A stretch of 43,373 nucleotides of DNA, taken from NCBI GenBank assembly GCA_000697055.1, contig JNDT01001300.1, positions 1 through 43,373 on the forward strand, in the 5' to 3' direction. The notes below the pieces were generated by a model. The model was not told the DNA's origin, did not search any database, and saw only the letters and a program-made list of their open reading frames with translations. The stretch's first letter is position 1; each line of letters opens with the position of its first letter. This DNA comes from Saksenaea vasiformis B4078. Lineage: Eukaryota; Mucoromycota; Mucoromycetes; Mucorales; Saksenaeaceae. The position numbers and the translations under genes were made by a program. This document shows positions 1 through 13,084 of the stretch, in pieces.

Positions 1-450
1 GGTAGAGACACTGTTGTTTTTTGCTGTTGTTGCTGTTGTTGTAGTGGTGGTAGTGGTGGTAGTGGTGGTGCCGAGAACAAATGCGGTTGAGTTTGCTGAG
101 TATGTAAATGCAATACCTGAGTCATGTCATAAAGACGTTGGTTTACATCCTTGAGTTGCTGACGCAAATCAACAATCATATCCCAATACATCTTTTCACG
201 AGGAGTAAGATCAGCTCCCATATTAGAAGCAGTAGTTGGATCCATTATTGTAATGGTAGTACTACAGCGTCGCCGTTTGTTACTGGTATTTCTTGGGACG
301 TTAGTTACGGAGTTGGTAACTGAAGTTACTGATGTAGTACTGCTATTCGGAGACTGTTGGGTGATGGAAGAATTCGGAAAGGAAGCTGAAATGTGACTCA
401 GTTGAGCACTTTCTGATAAAAATTTTTGCAAGTCGGAGTCAGACAAAACG
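1..450 (-). CDS. partial low-complexity protein, cut by window edge
   Basis: An open minus-strand frame runs from about 450 to the left edge with no stop. It encodes a Ser/Thr/Asn-rich stretch, a basic NKRRR motif, a short helix-prone segment (REKMYWDMIVDLRQQL) that could form a coiled coil, then Pro/Leu repeats and a poly-Gln tract. The Pro/Leu repeats come from the GTGGTA hexamer repeat near 40-70 and the poly-Gln from the TTG/TTGC repeat near 15-42. No ATG was found before the tRNA, so the start is probably in an exon I cannot identify. The composition resembles fungal nuclear regulators, but no domain is recognised and no function is assigned. The sense assignment rests on frame openness and composition only. 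Confidence 0.4.
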
Positions 451-506
451 AATTTTGAAAAGATATAAAAGGGCTTTTGCTTTACGCGCGCGCGACTTCT
501 ATATCC

Positions 507-578
507 TCTCAGATAGTATAGTGGTTAGTATCCCCGCCTGTCACGCGGGAGACCGGGGTTCAATTCCCCGTCTGAGAG
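507..578 (+). tRNA. tRNA-Asp (anticodon GTC)
   Basis: A full 72-nt cloverleaf can be folded by eye. The acceptor stem TCTCAGA (507-513) pairs with TCTGAGA (571-577), with discriminator G578. The anticodon stem CCCGC/GCGGG encloses the loop CTGTCAC with anticodon GTC at 540-542, and the T stem CGGGG/CCCCG encloses TTCAATT. Internal Pol III promoter boxes are present: A box at 514-524 and B box GGTTCAATTCC at 557-567. No intron is present. The sequence closely matches known eukaryotic tRNA-Asp(GTC). Confidence 0.97.
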
Positions 579-583
579 CTTTC

Positions 584-589
584 TTTTTT
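584..589 (+). terminator. RNA polymerase III terminator of tRNA-Asp
   Basis: A run of six T residues begins 5 nt after the discriminator base of the tRNA, the usual Pol III stop signal. Confidence 0.8.
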
Positions 590-3003
590 GATCCTTTTTC
601 TGGTTACACAAAGATGTCGGACTTCTTTTCGGCTGACCAGATCAGCCAACTTAGAATCGCGTTTGTCGTCGCCTGATTTCGTGCGACCAGGTTCAAACAC
701 CGCTTCGACCATCACACCACACTCGGATCAATGCGCATCGTCATTGACGTGACCCCGCGACAAGAAATCATCACCTGCCGTAGGCTCATAGAGTCACTCC
801 ACTTAGATAGATAGATAGATTTTACGTGTATAAATATCTGGAAACTCTTGAGCAAAATAAAAGGCATCAATTCCCTTCTATTTTCTTTGCTATCGATTGT
901 TTTATCCTTATTGAAGTTTGACCTATCGTCTCTGGAACCATATCGAGAATAGGAAGACAACTCCGAATCTACAAAACGACACGTTCACGAGTAAATCTAT
1001 CTGTTTAAACAAACACTTTTCACAGAGGCACTGATTGAGCATTTTCAATGCTGTGCCAAGCCAAGTGGGTAGTGAAAGAACAAAAAGTGCTTACCAGGGC
1101 ACAGCGGAGGCCCATACACTTTTTGGAGTGACCTTTCCTCAGCACCGAAAGACACTTATCTCTGTCTTTGTTTTTTATCCTTTCCCATACGACGACTGCC
1201 CTTGAGCAAAGCAAAAGCGGCAGCTAGCGTCCTGGAATATGATGCGAAATGAGACACCGTGTCACATGCGATACAAAGAGATACGTCCAAATGACAAGGT
1301 GGAACCAGCACGTATGTAATCAATCAGTCGCAATTCGTCATGAATCCCATTTTGCATAATCTGGACCGTTTAATATCAACTTGCGCTACGGTGCTTTTCC
1401 TTCTATCGTCTTCGGTTCTTGACTTAACCGGTAAAGTCTGCACAACATCCCCAAAGCTGTAATCATCGTTCCATACGAATGATAGTAAACAAGCTGTTGC
1501 GTCGATTCAAGACATCCGGTGAGTCTATCGTTATTGCAGATATCCGGAACAATCTTCTGATGCATACATTTTCAAGTATCCATTTATCCCATACCTTATG
1601 CGTTGGTCTGACTTTCAGTCAACCGCGCTTAAGGTATGGGTCTACAATGTTGGCCAGGAAGATCTTCGGGTCTTTCCCGCCTACTATTGCTACATCAGTC
1701 TTTTGCACTAACGTTTTTCAACACTGCAGACTACCTCGGATGAGTCACGCCTACGGTACCTGACCACCGAATTAGGATTATAAGGGCTCCTTGTAAAGGT
1801 ACAAGATAGATTCTTTATTCGCTTTTGCTTCTGAATATATTTATTTATATGTTCTCTACGTTCTACAATTATGCATGGATACCGGTATAGAATATGAAAA
1901 GCGCAAAACGGCTGGGTATTCTTCAAAGGAAATGTACCATGGGTCGAGTGGTCCTTGAGAAATGTACCGTTTATGATTGAAGGCCGAGTGTTGCCTTTTG
2001 AAGATTTTATGCCGACTGGTCACACAATTCTGAGCACGACAAAGATGTCGGATCCACGTTTGCAAATTGTAAGAGTACCGAGCTATAATACAAGCAATTT
2101 ACTGTATCTTCTGTTTTCCTGCCTGTTGCATCCAATCATCATTTTGTAACGTTCTATTTTCACTAGAAAGATATAAATACCACAAGCAATCTGCAATGAT
2201 AAACGTTGCCATTCCTTTACACTTACCTTCTATCGCCTTATCTTAGTTTTCGTTATCTTTCGGTCATCTGTGAGTTTGACCAATTCCGGCAAGAAAATCC
2301 CAGGTGGAAACTTATTTACAGATAATGTAAATCAGTCCATTTCTACTGAGTCAATCTGAATAGCATTGGATATAAAGCCATGATAATAAGAGTAGCACAA
2401 TATGACATTCATTCGTTGCAGAAGTTCATGTTTATGCAATGACCACATACATGTAGTAAATGTAAGAGGGTAGATACGGAAGAACACTTCTCGGGGAAGT
2501 GTATTGCTCGCCTTAAGGTTTCTTGCGCTATGTACAGCTTACGGTTGGGCACCGAATTGTCGTCCCTGGGAGATTCGGATAGTTGAGAAGTAAGCAACGA
2601 ACCTTGATGGTATACCTCTAGTTTTATGTTCTCATGTCATGGCAGCCAAGTCTCAAGGTTTCAGCATAAAAGAAAAAGAAGTCGTATTACCGTGCAAGAG
2701 CAAACAGGCTCGTTACCGGTATAATACTCGGTCCATACATGACATCGTTTAGAGATATCATCCGGCCAGCACAAGATTGCCTGTTAAATCATTGACTAAA
2801 AGAAAAATGTGAAGTCCTGCTTTCATAGGGATTAAGGAAGCTCTTACTACGATGCCGTTCTACGCATTTTAATATATACCTCTTTCATGTATTGCCAAAC
2901 TTTACACGTAATAAGCTTCGTTTGGACTATGATAATCGAATAGACAGTTTCTATGTGTCAATGATGCTTTCTAATGTTTATTTCATATTTTACAGTCAAA
3001 GTT
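590..3003. other. gene-free interval
   Basis: No supported gene. Short open frames on both strands lack recognisable domains and credible splice partners. A minus-strand stretch near 1620-1720 has a brief protein-like run, and the plus strand near 2410-2600 shows a few Cys/His-containing residues interrupted by stops. Either could be decayed mobile-element sequence, but neither can be assigned to a family. Confidence 0.5.
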
Positions 3004-5736
3004 CTATTCTTCATCCTCGGTGTCAGGACCAGCCAAATCAATATCCGGCATCTCCATATCGTCATCCTCAGATTCCACAGTTACAGCCAAGGAAGGCTCG
3101 GGAGGAACTGTTTCTTTCGGCGGTGGTACCGAAATTCGAGGTCGCTCTTCTGATTTGATGCCCAGGCCGACTTGAATACTAGGTTGTATAGCTACCGGAG
3201 TATTGTCGATCTCTGGTAGGCTAGAAACATTTTGTGCCACAATGTTTTGCTTGGTCGACTTCTCCGTGGCCTCTTCTCGTACAGGTTTTGCCGGAGGAGC
3301 TGGTGAATGACTGATGACATGACTCTGAATTGGTGGGGCAAGTGAGGCCACAGGATCGGCGTTGTGATCAGCAGATACTTTTGCTGGAGTTGGCAAGGTA
3401 TCTCTCTGGACTTCAGGAACAAGAGAGATTTCTTCGTTATCAACTGCTGCCTCGGACGCAGGCATCAACGCAGGGGACTTCATATCTGTTCCGCTTCCTG
3501 GTAATCGGACGACAGTACCATGCACAGCGGTTCGTTGGATTGGAGGCATACGAGGATGTACAATCAAATCACAAATAGCCAACCCTTGTGAGCAAACCAT
3601 TCGAAGCTAAACGGACAGGGTCAGTATTTCATTTCCTGATTTGGAAAACGCGTTACCTGGTGACTCTGGTCGTTCACGCCAGCAGCGAAGATACGCATGG
3701 CGTGAGGAAGGATACTGGCCTGAGCTTCAATTGGATGCATCACCGATGCTATAAGACATTCATACAGTTTACACCGTATCATTGCAGTTTCTTCATCTGA
3801 AGCAGATGCGGTCTGGGTTGCTTGAAGAATACTTGATAAAATATTGCTATCAATGGACGAACGAAGCATTGGGCCCATCGAGGAACCGTAGTAGTTGAGC
3901 AGATTTTGAAGCGAATCGAGCGCTGCTAATTGTACATCACTCGCAGTGGAGGAAAATTGCTGGGTAGCCGTCAACGAGTCGGAATCTGTTAATTCATGCC
4001 GTCTTTTCTTCCCCGATTTCTAAGGTACGAATTAAGTTTCAACATCAAGAGATGGGCTAAGAAGTTTTACCTTGCTCTGTGACGACGTGATCATAGTACT
4101 TGCTTGTCTCTCAATCAGTTTAATATCATTAAAGACAGCCGCGCACAGAGGTTTACAAATTATTTCTGCAAAAGCATACTGGCACTGTTGCAAGCAGAGA
4201 GTTACCAGGTTATAGATAGACACTCTTAACGCTCTACGGAAAAGTGAGTAAAAGTACGGCTACTGTGCTATCACTAACCTTCTCTGACTGTATTCACCTA
4301 GTAGCCGCAGTAATATCTGTGAGAACAACTTGCAATAGCGTACCAACTCTTGCCCAGAACTATGACCTGTTAAGTACCTATGGTGGTCTAACCGTACTTT
4401 ACCAGTAGAGTAAACTTGCAAATAGTTTGTTTGCACTCAGGTGCAATGTCGGCAAATGCCCCACAAGGCAGCTATATTCCCCCTTGTCCTTGTATTCTCG
4501 CATCTTCATATAACGTGTTATTCGTCATGCAACGGTGGCACGTTAAGCTTACCAATGTCTTTTCATATACGTTATAAATGCGACATATAAGATCAACAAG
4601 ATGTCCGACAGGTACAGAAACTGCAACTGTGGTACGAGAACTGAATAGAAATCAGTCTGCCAGTGGATATAAGTCATATGTCACATACCTGATCATAATT
4701 GCAATGCATTCCGAAATATACTTCACTCGCTTAATCAATACTGGAAACGCTGTGATGTAATCGATGGAGACAGCATGGAAGGGGAAACCGGTCATCGTCT
4801 CCTCCACAGTAAAATCTACCAAAATCACATGAGCTCCAATGATAGTAAAGTTTCCCGCGTATTACACACCTTCATCGACCGTATCAAACAAGCGGTTGAG
4901 AGACTGATGAACCGATCCAATTAGGCGCGACAGCGTATCTTTCCATTGCGTAGCCATAGCAGCCTTTCCGGCCGTCCGATGCAGTGATGCTAGACAATAT
5001 CCTACGGCTTCAACCAAGTCCGACTCCACATCCGATTCACCGCTAATACAGTTCAGACAAATTTTCAAGCAGTGATCTGCGACATGCCGTGAGATCGAGG
5101 GGAACCGTTCCATATTGAGCGTCAATGCTGAAAGTACAACAGGCTAACTCTCGATAAGAAAAAATAATAATTTAGTGTAAAAAAGCTCACCAAAAGTTCC
5201 TGCTTCTGACTCAAAGAGACAAGCGCTTGGTTGAATCTTGGTAGATTTGGCGTGGTTATCTCACGCTGTATTTCAGGCTTATCGACTGTCGACGAGAACA
5301 AGAATGACAACGTCCGGATGGCTTCTTCGTGAATCATGATCGGTTCAGGTCTCTAACAGGCAATCAGATCGACAGTTGAAGAAGAGTAGAACCGTATTAT
5401 TACCAAAACGAGACCCAGGATTTGTGCTGCCCAGGTTCGAATGTTACCTAATAATAACGCAGGCGATTGTTCGCAGGTAATCCTGACGAGACTTATTGCT
5501 GCCCAACGGGCTGGCACGTGTTTCGACTGCAGTAATGTATTAAGACGCGTCGTCCACTTTCTGAGCGCTACATCCATCCCGGCTTCCTCGGTCTTCTGAG
5601 CCAGCAACTGGTGATTGACGACGATCTCCAACACGACAGGTAATTGTTTATGGACAGACAGCTCCTCGGATATATACGCATTTACAACATGATTCAACAA
5701 CTGTACATGTTGTGACGATGACATGGTATCCGGCAT
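3004..5736 (-). CDS. RIX1/PELP1-type pre-rRNA processing protein
   Basis: Proposed exons (minus strand): 5404-5736, 5191-5352, 4870-5143, 4689-4815, 4553-4640, 4403-4488, 4279-4377, 4071-4233, 3657-4019 and 3004-3606. All junctions are GT-AG and the lengths sum to 2298 nt, a closed frame of 765 aa. The N-terminal 400 or so residues match the RIX1 helical-repeat domain (RWAAISLVRITCEQSPALLL near residue 80; later PVGHLVDLI). A KSGKKRRHELTD segment and a second helical region ending LAICDLIVHPRMPPIQ follow, then a Pro-rich, strongly acidic tail (EDDDMEMPDIDLAGPDTEDEE at the end). RIX1/PELP1 scaffolds the Rix1-Ipi complex that drives ITS2 processing and late nucleolar/nucleoplasmic maturation of pre-60S particles. 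The acidic tail resembles animal PELP1 more than yeast Rix1. The function is inferred from family membership. Confidence 0.88.
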
Positions 5737-6272
5737 TTATTATGTAGATCGCGGTTGAACATTCACTGTGCCGTTTGAAAAGGCAAAAAAATAGATAAAA
5801 AAGCAGTCATGAAGAGTATGAATTTGTGCATGAAAGTGCAGTATCGCGCGCGTACACTGTAGATCGACTCTTTCAAGCACCACTCAGTTCTGGAAAACAC
5901 GCACAGTAAAGACCAAGGACTTGTCTTGGAGAAGACAGAAGACCAATCGAAGGGAGGTGCCTATCACGCTTGCCCTTTACGCTTGTACAGATCTTTCCTT
6001 TTTTGGTGTGTCACACAATGATCAACTTTGCATTGTCTACTTGATCTTCTGGTTCAAGCCCACTCTAGGTCATTTATACCGAAAAACAGCATGTACCGAA
6101 AATGCTATTGACGACCATTTTATTTCTCAGGTGCGATAGGCACAGATACTGAATAACCGCGACAAATAAGGGGTGCGCAAAATCGCTTTCGTATTGTTAC
6201 AAAGGTAGAGTTTGCTCCTCCGTTCTAAATAAAATAAATTTAAACAAAAATACCATAAGAAAAGAAAGGAAC
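5737..6272. other. intergenic, RIX1 promoter side and Munc13 3' side
   Basis: The interval holds the 5' flank of the RIX1 gene and the 3' flank of the Munc13-like gene, both on the minus strand. A short plus-strand open frame at 5921-6139 has no recognisable content. No repeat or RNA gene is seen. Confidence 0.5.
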
Positions 6273-9200
6273 TCACGGCGTAATAATGTGTTCAGGTACG
6301 ACAGGTAATGGAACATTTAGTTCTTCAACGTTATCATGAGGCGGAGGCGGAGGGGGCGGAGGTGCAGGATTATTTCGTTTTTCGAATTCAGTGCGCAAGA
6401 ATTCCTTGACAGTTTTACCAGATCTCATACGGAGAATTCGAAGAATCGTGTCGCTACTGGGAAGATCGATGGATGCTGATTTTCTCTCAACTCTCTTCTT
6501 TCTTGCTGTGTGTCGCGAATGATAGACCGATTTGCTTCTGTCTGTCTTGCGGCCGCCACGCATCTTCATCTCTAACTGATTCTTGAGCGCCAGATTATAG
6601 CTCTCAATAAGTCTATCTGTCTCGAGATTGTATGCAACGTTAATTGCCAAAAGAGCGTAATACTGTGCATTTTCCAGTCGATCAATAGGAACTGCGTCAC
6701 CGTCTTCTCCACCATTGAAAAGTACTTTCAAGAGCTTACACGAACCGTATCAGTATGCATGAGGTAACTATTTCGCCACTTACTTCGAGCCACTTGAATA
6801 CGACATGGAATTCGTAATCGTCAAGTGGTTTCAGATCAGATGGGTGTTCCGACAATGGAGGAAGTAGGACACCTTCCAAAGCCAGCAGAATCTCTTTCCA
6901 TATCCTGAGGATGACCAGTTGCATATTCGTCTCCGATAAGTTGTCATTCAGTATCTTGAGATTCCTCTCTAAATAATCTAGGAGCGGAGCAATGGCATCT
7001 TCACAATCCTGAAGACTCGGTTCTACATGTTTGTTGCTACGGCTGAAGGTGGAGAAGAAGCTTCTGTCGCGTCCAAGCAGCTTATCCAGCGTTTTACGAG
7101 AAAGGCAGTGACGCATGTATCGTCCCATCTATATACGGGTTACAAAATAGTCAATATATATTACATGACTGTACCTTATCCACGATAAGTCCAGCAGCAT
7201 CGTTTTCAGCCCGCTTCAGTGTTCTAAACGCTTTACCAAACCAGAACTGGATGTCATCTTTTTCACCTTCCATGCTCACTCTCAAGACAAGTTTGCCTTG
7301 TGGATGGAGGTTCAGTACAAGTTCATGCGTTTGGTAATCATCAAAGTATTCAGGTGATAGCTTGAACCAAACACCACCGCATTCTTCATTTGCTCCAATC
7401 AAGTCTTCATCGTAGACTACCGCCAGAACGTCCACCGTCTTCTCCGTAAGCCATATATCAAACACCTGATCCCAGCGTGGACTTAATGTCTCGTAAACAG
7501 TTCGTGTTCTCGTGATCTGCTTTCCATCAATCTCTAATACGACGTATGGGTCACTCAATCCATTGTTATCCAGTGGTTGCAAGTTCTCGGCGCGGACAAT
7601 CTTGATAGAATATAAAAAGTTTGTTTGCTCTGTCTTTTCGACTACCGGAGCAGCATTCTCGCGCATATACAAAGCTACATCGTCGACATCCATAATTTGG
7701 TATAGTTTATCCAGTCGTGCACGGGCTGCCTCAATATCGTTGATTTTCACACAAAGCTAACCATGATTTTTCCATGTGAGTGGTGCGCGAATGAAAAAGG
7801 AATATTTGTTCTTTGTACCTCTGGCGTGAAATCGGAGGGTATATCTTCAACTTTGGTCGAATGACGGGATCCTATTAACTGGTTACGAGCCTTGTCCAAA
7901 AAGGTATGTGAACCCCCATCAGCATCTCGATCGAGGCGAGGGTAGATATCATCCGTGATCATATCTTCAATGGTATTGGTGTATTGTTCCAGGGCAACAC
8001 TGATCACCTGTAGAACAGAAGAAGGACATTAGTAAACCGTCGCTGCTAATAAGTGTTTCGTGCTACCTTTGAGAGAACAGTCAAGAAACGACAGCGTTGA
8101 AGTTCATTTGGCCACTGCAAATTTTGCACAAAGTCCACTGATTCATGGAACATGGTGAAAAGATCAACAATCGATGAAGAGTGGCAAGCTGTTTCATTAA
8201 TGCGTTGAAACTATACAGAAAGGTTAGTATAATCGACGAACTTGTATACGCTGCTGCGTCACCTCATCTTGCTTGATTGCGTTTTCAACCCAAGTTGGGG
8301 TGGCCTCGTTGGTTGTTTTCAGCCATCGGCGCACATGCTGCAAAAACCAGAATTCCACCTTGAACAGGGCCGTCTTGTTCCTATAAACGTTATGCTAAAT
8401 GATCGACAGTGACGGAGTTTTACTGTCGTTACCTCTGCCCATGCTGATCATATAACCGCTTTAAGCTCAGGACTTTGTGGTACAGCTCAAACGTCACTTC
8501 AATTGGCGCATTCTGGGCATCTGGTTGATACGCCCAGTTCTCCATCTCCAGGGCAAAGAATGGCATCTGGCGGGCCATAACGATAGCCGGAACAGATAAA
8601 GTACTACAGAAAATCAGTTGTCCAGATTTTGCAGCTAGTACAGCATACCCTTTGATAGGCGTTTTAAATTTCCGCTTTGTGAGTGTGACAAGTTCCTTGA
8701 TCAGTTTGTCCGCCATGGCCAAAAGATTGGCCAAGTCGTCGTTCTCGGGATTGTTGCATGCTTTTTCGATACCACGCCATCTAGCAACAGCAGCGCCCTA
8801 AAAATAAACCTTTCAATGCCATGCTGTTCGTGGACGTTCGTCGTACTTCCACCGTCTCCTCAAGCTGATCAAATGATAGCATGGAGCTTGTATGATCTTC
8901 CATGTAGGTGGGATTTTCATAGATCCTGTCCAACAGGGATGTGATGTCCTGTACCCATTCAGAACTTACCGTATCGGGGAAACACATTAGCATTGGAGCG
9001 GTGGTGCTGTTACTGTATGTACCTTATCTTCCAGTACTCCGACAAGGCATCTGCCAACATATGAAGTAAGCTATGGTTTAGACCTTCATATACGCGAATC
9101 AAGGCCTCACGCTGTCAAAAGGAGTTTCAGTATTACATCATGGCTTTGCTAACAATCAGACTCACATCACTGGTTGTCCACGAACGAACATCGTTTTCCT

Positions 9201-10657
9201 TTAGCGCCTTATCCAAGGCTCGGACAGCATCCTTTACATCCTCAAAATCAAGCTCTTGTGCGTCAAATCTTGCTTTGACAAGTTCAACATAGAGCAGTGC
9301 TCTAAAAGGTGCAGATAAACGCCATGTTTTCCAGCACTCGCGCAATAGCTCGTCTGATTGCTGTGAGAGAACGCTTGTTTTTGCACGCTCCGATTCAGGT
9401 GTCACATTTGTGTCATAATCGATACACATATTCATAAGAAGACGGAAATAAGCTCGTGGATCGCTAGGTATGTATGTGAACGTCGCCTGTGCGGATGAGT
9501 CGTGTGCGTCGCCGTACATAGATATACGTCGACTGTCGCCTGTCATACGCATACTACCGCCCGACAACAGATTTGAACTACCTACATCCGTCTCACTCGC
9601 TGCAGCCAATGATAGATTTGGATTCATCAACATGAGCGATTTCATTAATTCTGTCAGCTGCTTCACTTCTCGTTTCTGCCAGTTATCATACGCTTGCAGA
9701 TCAGGGAAATCTTCGCGTCTTCCAGGGAAGGGATGATTTGTGTGTACGTTATTGATACAACGTTTCAGATCGACCAAAAAAGCCTAGATAGAAAGGTTGA
9801 GCGCCGAGAGAAAAAAAGGTACTGGATCAGCTACTTACAGACTCCGTACAAACTGATTGCAGCTCTCTTAGTTTTCGTCGATGTTCCACATCAGTCACTT
9901 GGAAGAGTTCCTGTACCGTCTTAACCAACGGAAAATTTTCTAACATATCCAAAGAATCTGATGCTGGTATGGGTGATGCAGCACCTGGGGAACCTGGTGG
10001 AGCCCTCCTGTCTGAGCGCTGACGGGTGGTCTTTGCTGGTCCGATGAACGTTCTTAGCTTCTCCATAAGTTCTGGGGTGGCTGAGGAAGGCGCATCTTCC
10101 TGCAACGTTTGGATCACGATCGCAGTGAAGTTCGTGACATATCGGTTCAAATCCTCGTACCATATAGCGGGGTTGGGATTGCTCCTTTTCAGCTCTGCTT
10201 CGCTAGTCTTGAGGAACACAATGACGAGGTCGTTGACTGTTCCGGTCGGACGGAAACGATGTTGTTGCAAACTTTTGCGAACTTGTGTGATGACTGAGAC
10301 AAAGCGCGGGTCTTGATAGTCTGGCTTGGACGTGTCGCGGCCTTTCCGAATGTCATCCAGACGACGTAGCAGACCACGCACAATTTCTCTGGTGAGTCTT
10401 TCCGGATTTCTGTCCTCTCCGAATTTCTCAGTCAGACTACCGAGAACTTCGCTTACACCAAGATGAACCGAGTGTCTGTCTAATCGTTCCTTTTTGACTT
10501 CTGCTGTTCGTTGATTGCCGTTTTGTTCGAGACAGGCCCTGATGGCGCACCGTAACGCGAAGTCGTATAGTGTTACCGGGTTGACCGCTCGAGTTGCTCT
10601 TTTGCCTCCACCGCCGCCGCCACCTCGGCGCAGTGTCGAGCCACCTTTAAGTTCCAT
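6273..10657 (-). CDS. Munc13/UNC13-like protein with C2 and MUN/MHD regions
   Basis: A large multi-exon gene. Exon 1 (9839-10657) and exon 2 (9166-9783) are clear, each a multiple of three, and further coding blocks continue to the stop TGA at 6273-6275. The junction around 9000-9025 could not be resolved with a normal-length intron. The product begins with a Gly/Arg-rich leader, then a long all-helical region (MUN/MHD1-like, about 10560-7800). A C2 domain follows at about 7640-7250 (SIKIVRAENLQPLDNNGLSD, WDQVFDIWL, VVYDEDLIGANEE), with Asp residues placed to bind Ca2+. A second helical block (MHD2-like, 7128-6740 and 6731-6480) is followed by a short Pro-rich run and the C-terminus. In this family these domains tether vesicles and promote SNARE assembly during exocytosis; fungal members act in tip growth and cytokinesis. 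The assignment rests on the C2 sequence and the domain order. Confidence 0.83.
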
Positions 10658-11690
10658 GAGAAAAAGTGGAAGTAAAACTAGTTAGGCTAAGAGGATAAAA
10701 AAAGGAACGCCTCGCAGGTACGAGCGGAGGAAGAAGAGGGGCTGCAAATAGGCGTGTTATAACCCAGCACTTGCTCTCGATATTTGGCCACTCTGTTGTC
10801 ATACTTGCGGCAACCTTACAGTGACACTACGAATCGTAGTAGCTTCTGACAGTTTCATAATTTATTGGATAAAATAACTATGGATTACTTCTTATTGCTT
10901 ATCTTCGACACTTTATTTACTTACCTATTCGAGAAACAGTTTTAAGCGGATCGTGCTTTTGTTCTCGGACATGACTATAAGATACCCGCTTACACAACAT
11001 GGATTTCGTATAGATGTATACTCCTGAGAAAACGAGAACGTATGCCCAATTATCTTCCTCATTACATAGAATTTGGCGGGGGTTCTTCCAGGTATGCATG
11101 CGAGTTCTGCGTATGCCCGTGTTCTTCACACTAGCGCCGTGCAGAGATACATAATCGACTTGGGACATTGTTGACGGCCTTTGTCCGCGCAAAAAGGCTA
11201 CCGCAAGCATGTGTACGTTCCTGTTATGTAAGACATGAAACAGTTCTTACGTGGAACCAAAAGATATCACAAGCAAAACTTCGGTCCTTATAAATTTGAC
11301 GGAGAGCTAATCTTCCCTTCATTAATCAAACGCGTAACATAGTTAAGTCTCACTTTTCGAACCTCAAAGGATCTGAGATCCCTACCTCTTTTTTCCAGGT
11401 CACTGTACTGAACGCAGACATATTTCAACCGTTATTGGTCATTCTATCATAGATGACAATAGGTACGTACAACAGCATAAGTGCTAAAACCAGCAGTAAC
11501 TTCTGTGAGGTAATCCTAGCCAAGGAAGAGATGTTATCAAACTGAAAATTTCTAACTACGTTTCACTTTCCTGTGTCGGCTTAGCGTAAACTTTACGGAA
11601 TACAAATGGGGCGGTTGCGATTGTCTATGGCTATATAAAAGGTGATATGCTATACGCCATCTCTTCCTTTACTTTCAACCACTTCTTAAC
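10658..11690. other. intergenic, divergent promoter region
   Basis: The region lies between the divergent Munc13-like gene and the MACPF/Sel1 locus. No gene is supported. A minus-strand open frame at 10917-11210 has no recognisable features. Confidence 0.5.
11632..11642 (+). promoter_or_regulatory. candidate TATA box
   Basis: TATATAAAA lies about 55 bp upstream of the ATG at 11691 that may start the MACPF-like gene. The position fits a core promoter; this is inference from sequence and spacing only. Confidence 0.4.
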
Positions 11691-13084
11691 ATGATAAATA
11701 GGTTATCGCCTAATGTAAAGATATGCTCTTATTTCGTATTTACACTAACACTTTCCGAAGTTCAGCACATTTTTAACATATGATATCTTCAATCGATGCG
11801 CACGGGGTCTAAATTTTGATGGATACACTGCTGAATACCCTGCAATGGAAATTGAACCAGGGAAGGATAATGTACTAAGACTTCTTCATGTGTATCCTCG
11901 TGAGAAATCCTTCGTGGAGTATACATGCAAGAAAACCATCGAACAGGATTATTTCAGAGACAAGTTATTGCTTGGTGACAATCTCCACCAAAGATCTGCG
12001 TATAATATCGCTGCTGAACGTAGTTGCGGCGCACGTAAAAAGAACCAGCGATCCTTTGCAAATAACGCAATCGAATACTCAGTTTCTCATTTTTCGTGGG
12101 GAGAAGTAAGGACGCAGTGTTGACTATATGTGTAGCACAGTTATTAAGGTTTGCACTAGGTTCAGCTGTCTCCCGAAATTCTCAAAGCAACTTCTACTTT
12201 CAAGCAAGCTGTACAAGATGCTCTGAAGGAACATACCAACCAGAAGAAGTATGAAGTCCTGCAAACCGTGTTTGGACGGTTTGGATATTACTACCCATCA
12301 AAAATCCTACTTGGTACCGTAAATACGCCCAAATGTAACATGAAATAACAACCTGCTAATTTAGGCGGCCTGCTTGCTTGTAAGATGGAGGATACAGAGG
12401 ATTACGATGAGGGTACAGCAGAAACTGAGCATAAAGGAATTTGCTCCAGCGATGACATTGCGGAAAATGTTACAAATGCAATCAAAAATCACAAATACTG
12501 GAAAGTCATAGGTACCACGTAAGAATGATCCGTTACAACTGTTTGACAAGTTTGTAATAGGTGGTGATCCCGGCGTGCTTTTTATGGAGGGAGTAAAAGA
12601 TTGGAAAGACTCCACCAAGTCGCAGCCAGCCATTATCCAGTTCAAGGATGTGAAACCAATGTATCACGTTCTTGACGCCGACGAACGCCTGCAAGTGGAG
12701 GAAGTTTACAACAGTGCCCTTCCTAATGACGGCTTTGGTCAACGAGTTGAGGTTCGTAAAAAATGTAAGAAAAACACCGGATACGCACGTGACAAAGAGG
12801 ATGTGAGTTGCGGATTGCAAGGTTTGGATCAGTGCAACTACAGAGCGACTGATCATGGTCCCGGAGATGTGCAAAATGAACCTGATAGTCCCCTATTCAG
12901 TGACGAAGATGCCAGCGATCATGATGATATCAACAGTAGCAATGCCGAAGGAAAGCCTATGAACCATAGAAACGAAGGTAAACGTGACACACTTGAAGAC
13001 ATACACGGAGACGAGGATGGCCCCAACAATGATTACAGTAATGATATTGCCTTGGATGAAAATGAGACTAATGTTGATGATTAG
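11691..13084 (+). pseudogene. MACPF-like domain protein with acidic tail, frame broken
   Basis: Coding blocks are joined by introns at about 12106-12160 and 12316-12364. A possible first exon (11691-11714) would splice to the open frame leading into 11845. The key motif is FGYYYPSKILLGG, split by the second intron. It has the spacing of the MACPF signature (G, three residues, six residues, GG) but lacks the usual Thr-His. Later, IGGDPG and KDWKDSTKSQPAIIQF resemble the C-terminal part of fungal MACPF-like proteins. A one-base frame change lies at 12511, between KYWKVI and the next block. The frame then ends in an acidic Asp/Glu/Asn-rich stretch and a TAG at 13082-13084. The same frame stays open past the TAG into Sel1-type sequence. 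MACPF proteins form membrane pores or related assemblies; activity here is doubtful given the lesions. The family call is moderate. Confidence 0.5.

Noticed and set aside
712..960. Minus-strand frame beginning SSYSRYGSRDDRSN
   Set aside because: It has no ATG at its start, no splice partner and no recognisable domain; the RS-like start is too short to support a gene.
10026..10316. Plus-strand frames antisense to the first Munc13-like exon
   Set aside because: The minus-strand frame is open for 819 nt with coherent helical-protein sequence; these are shadows.
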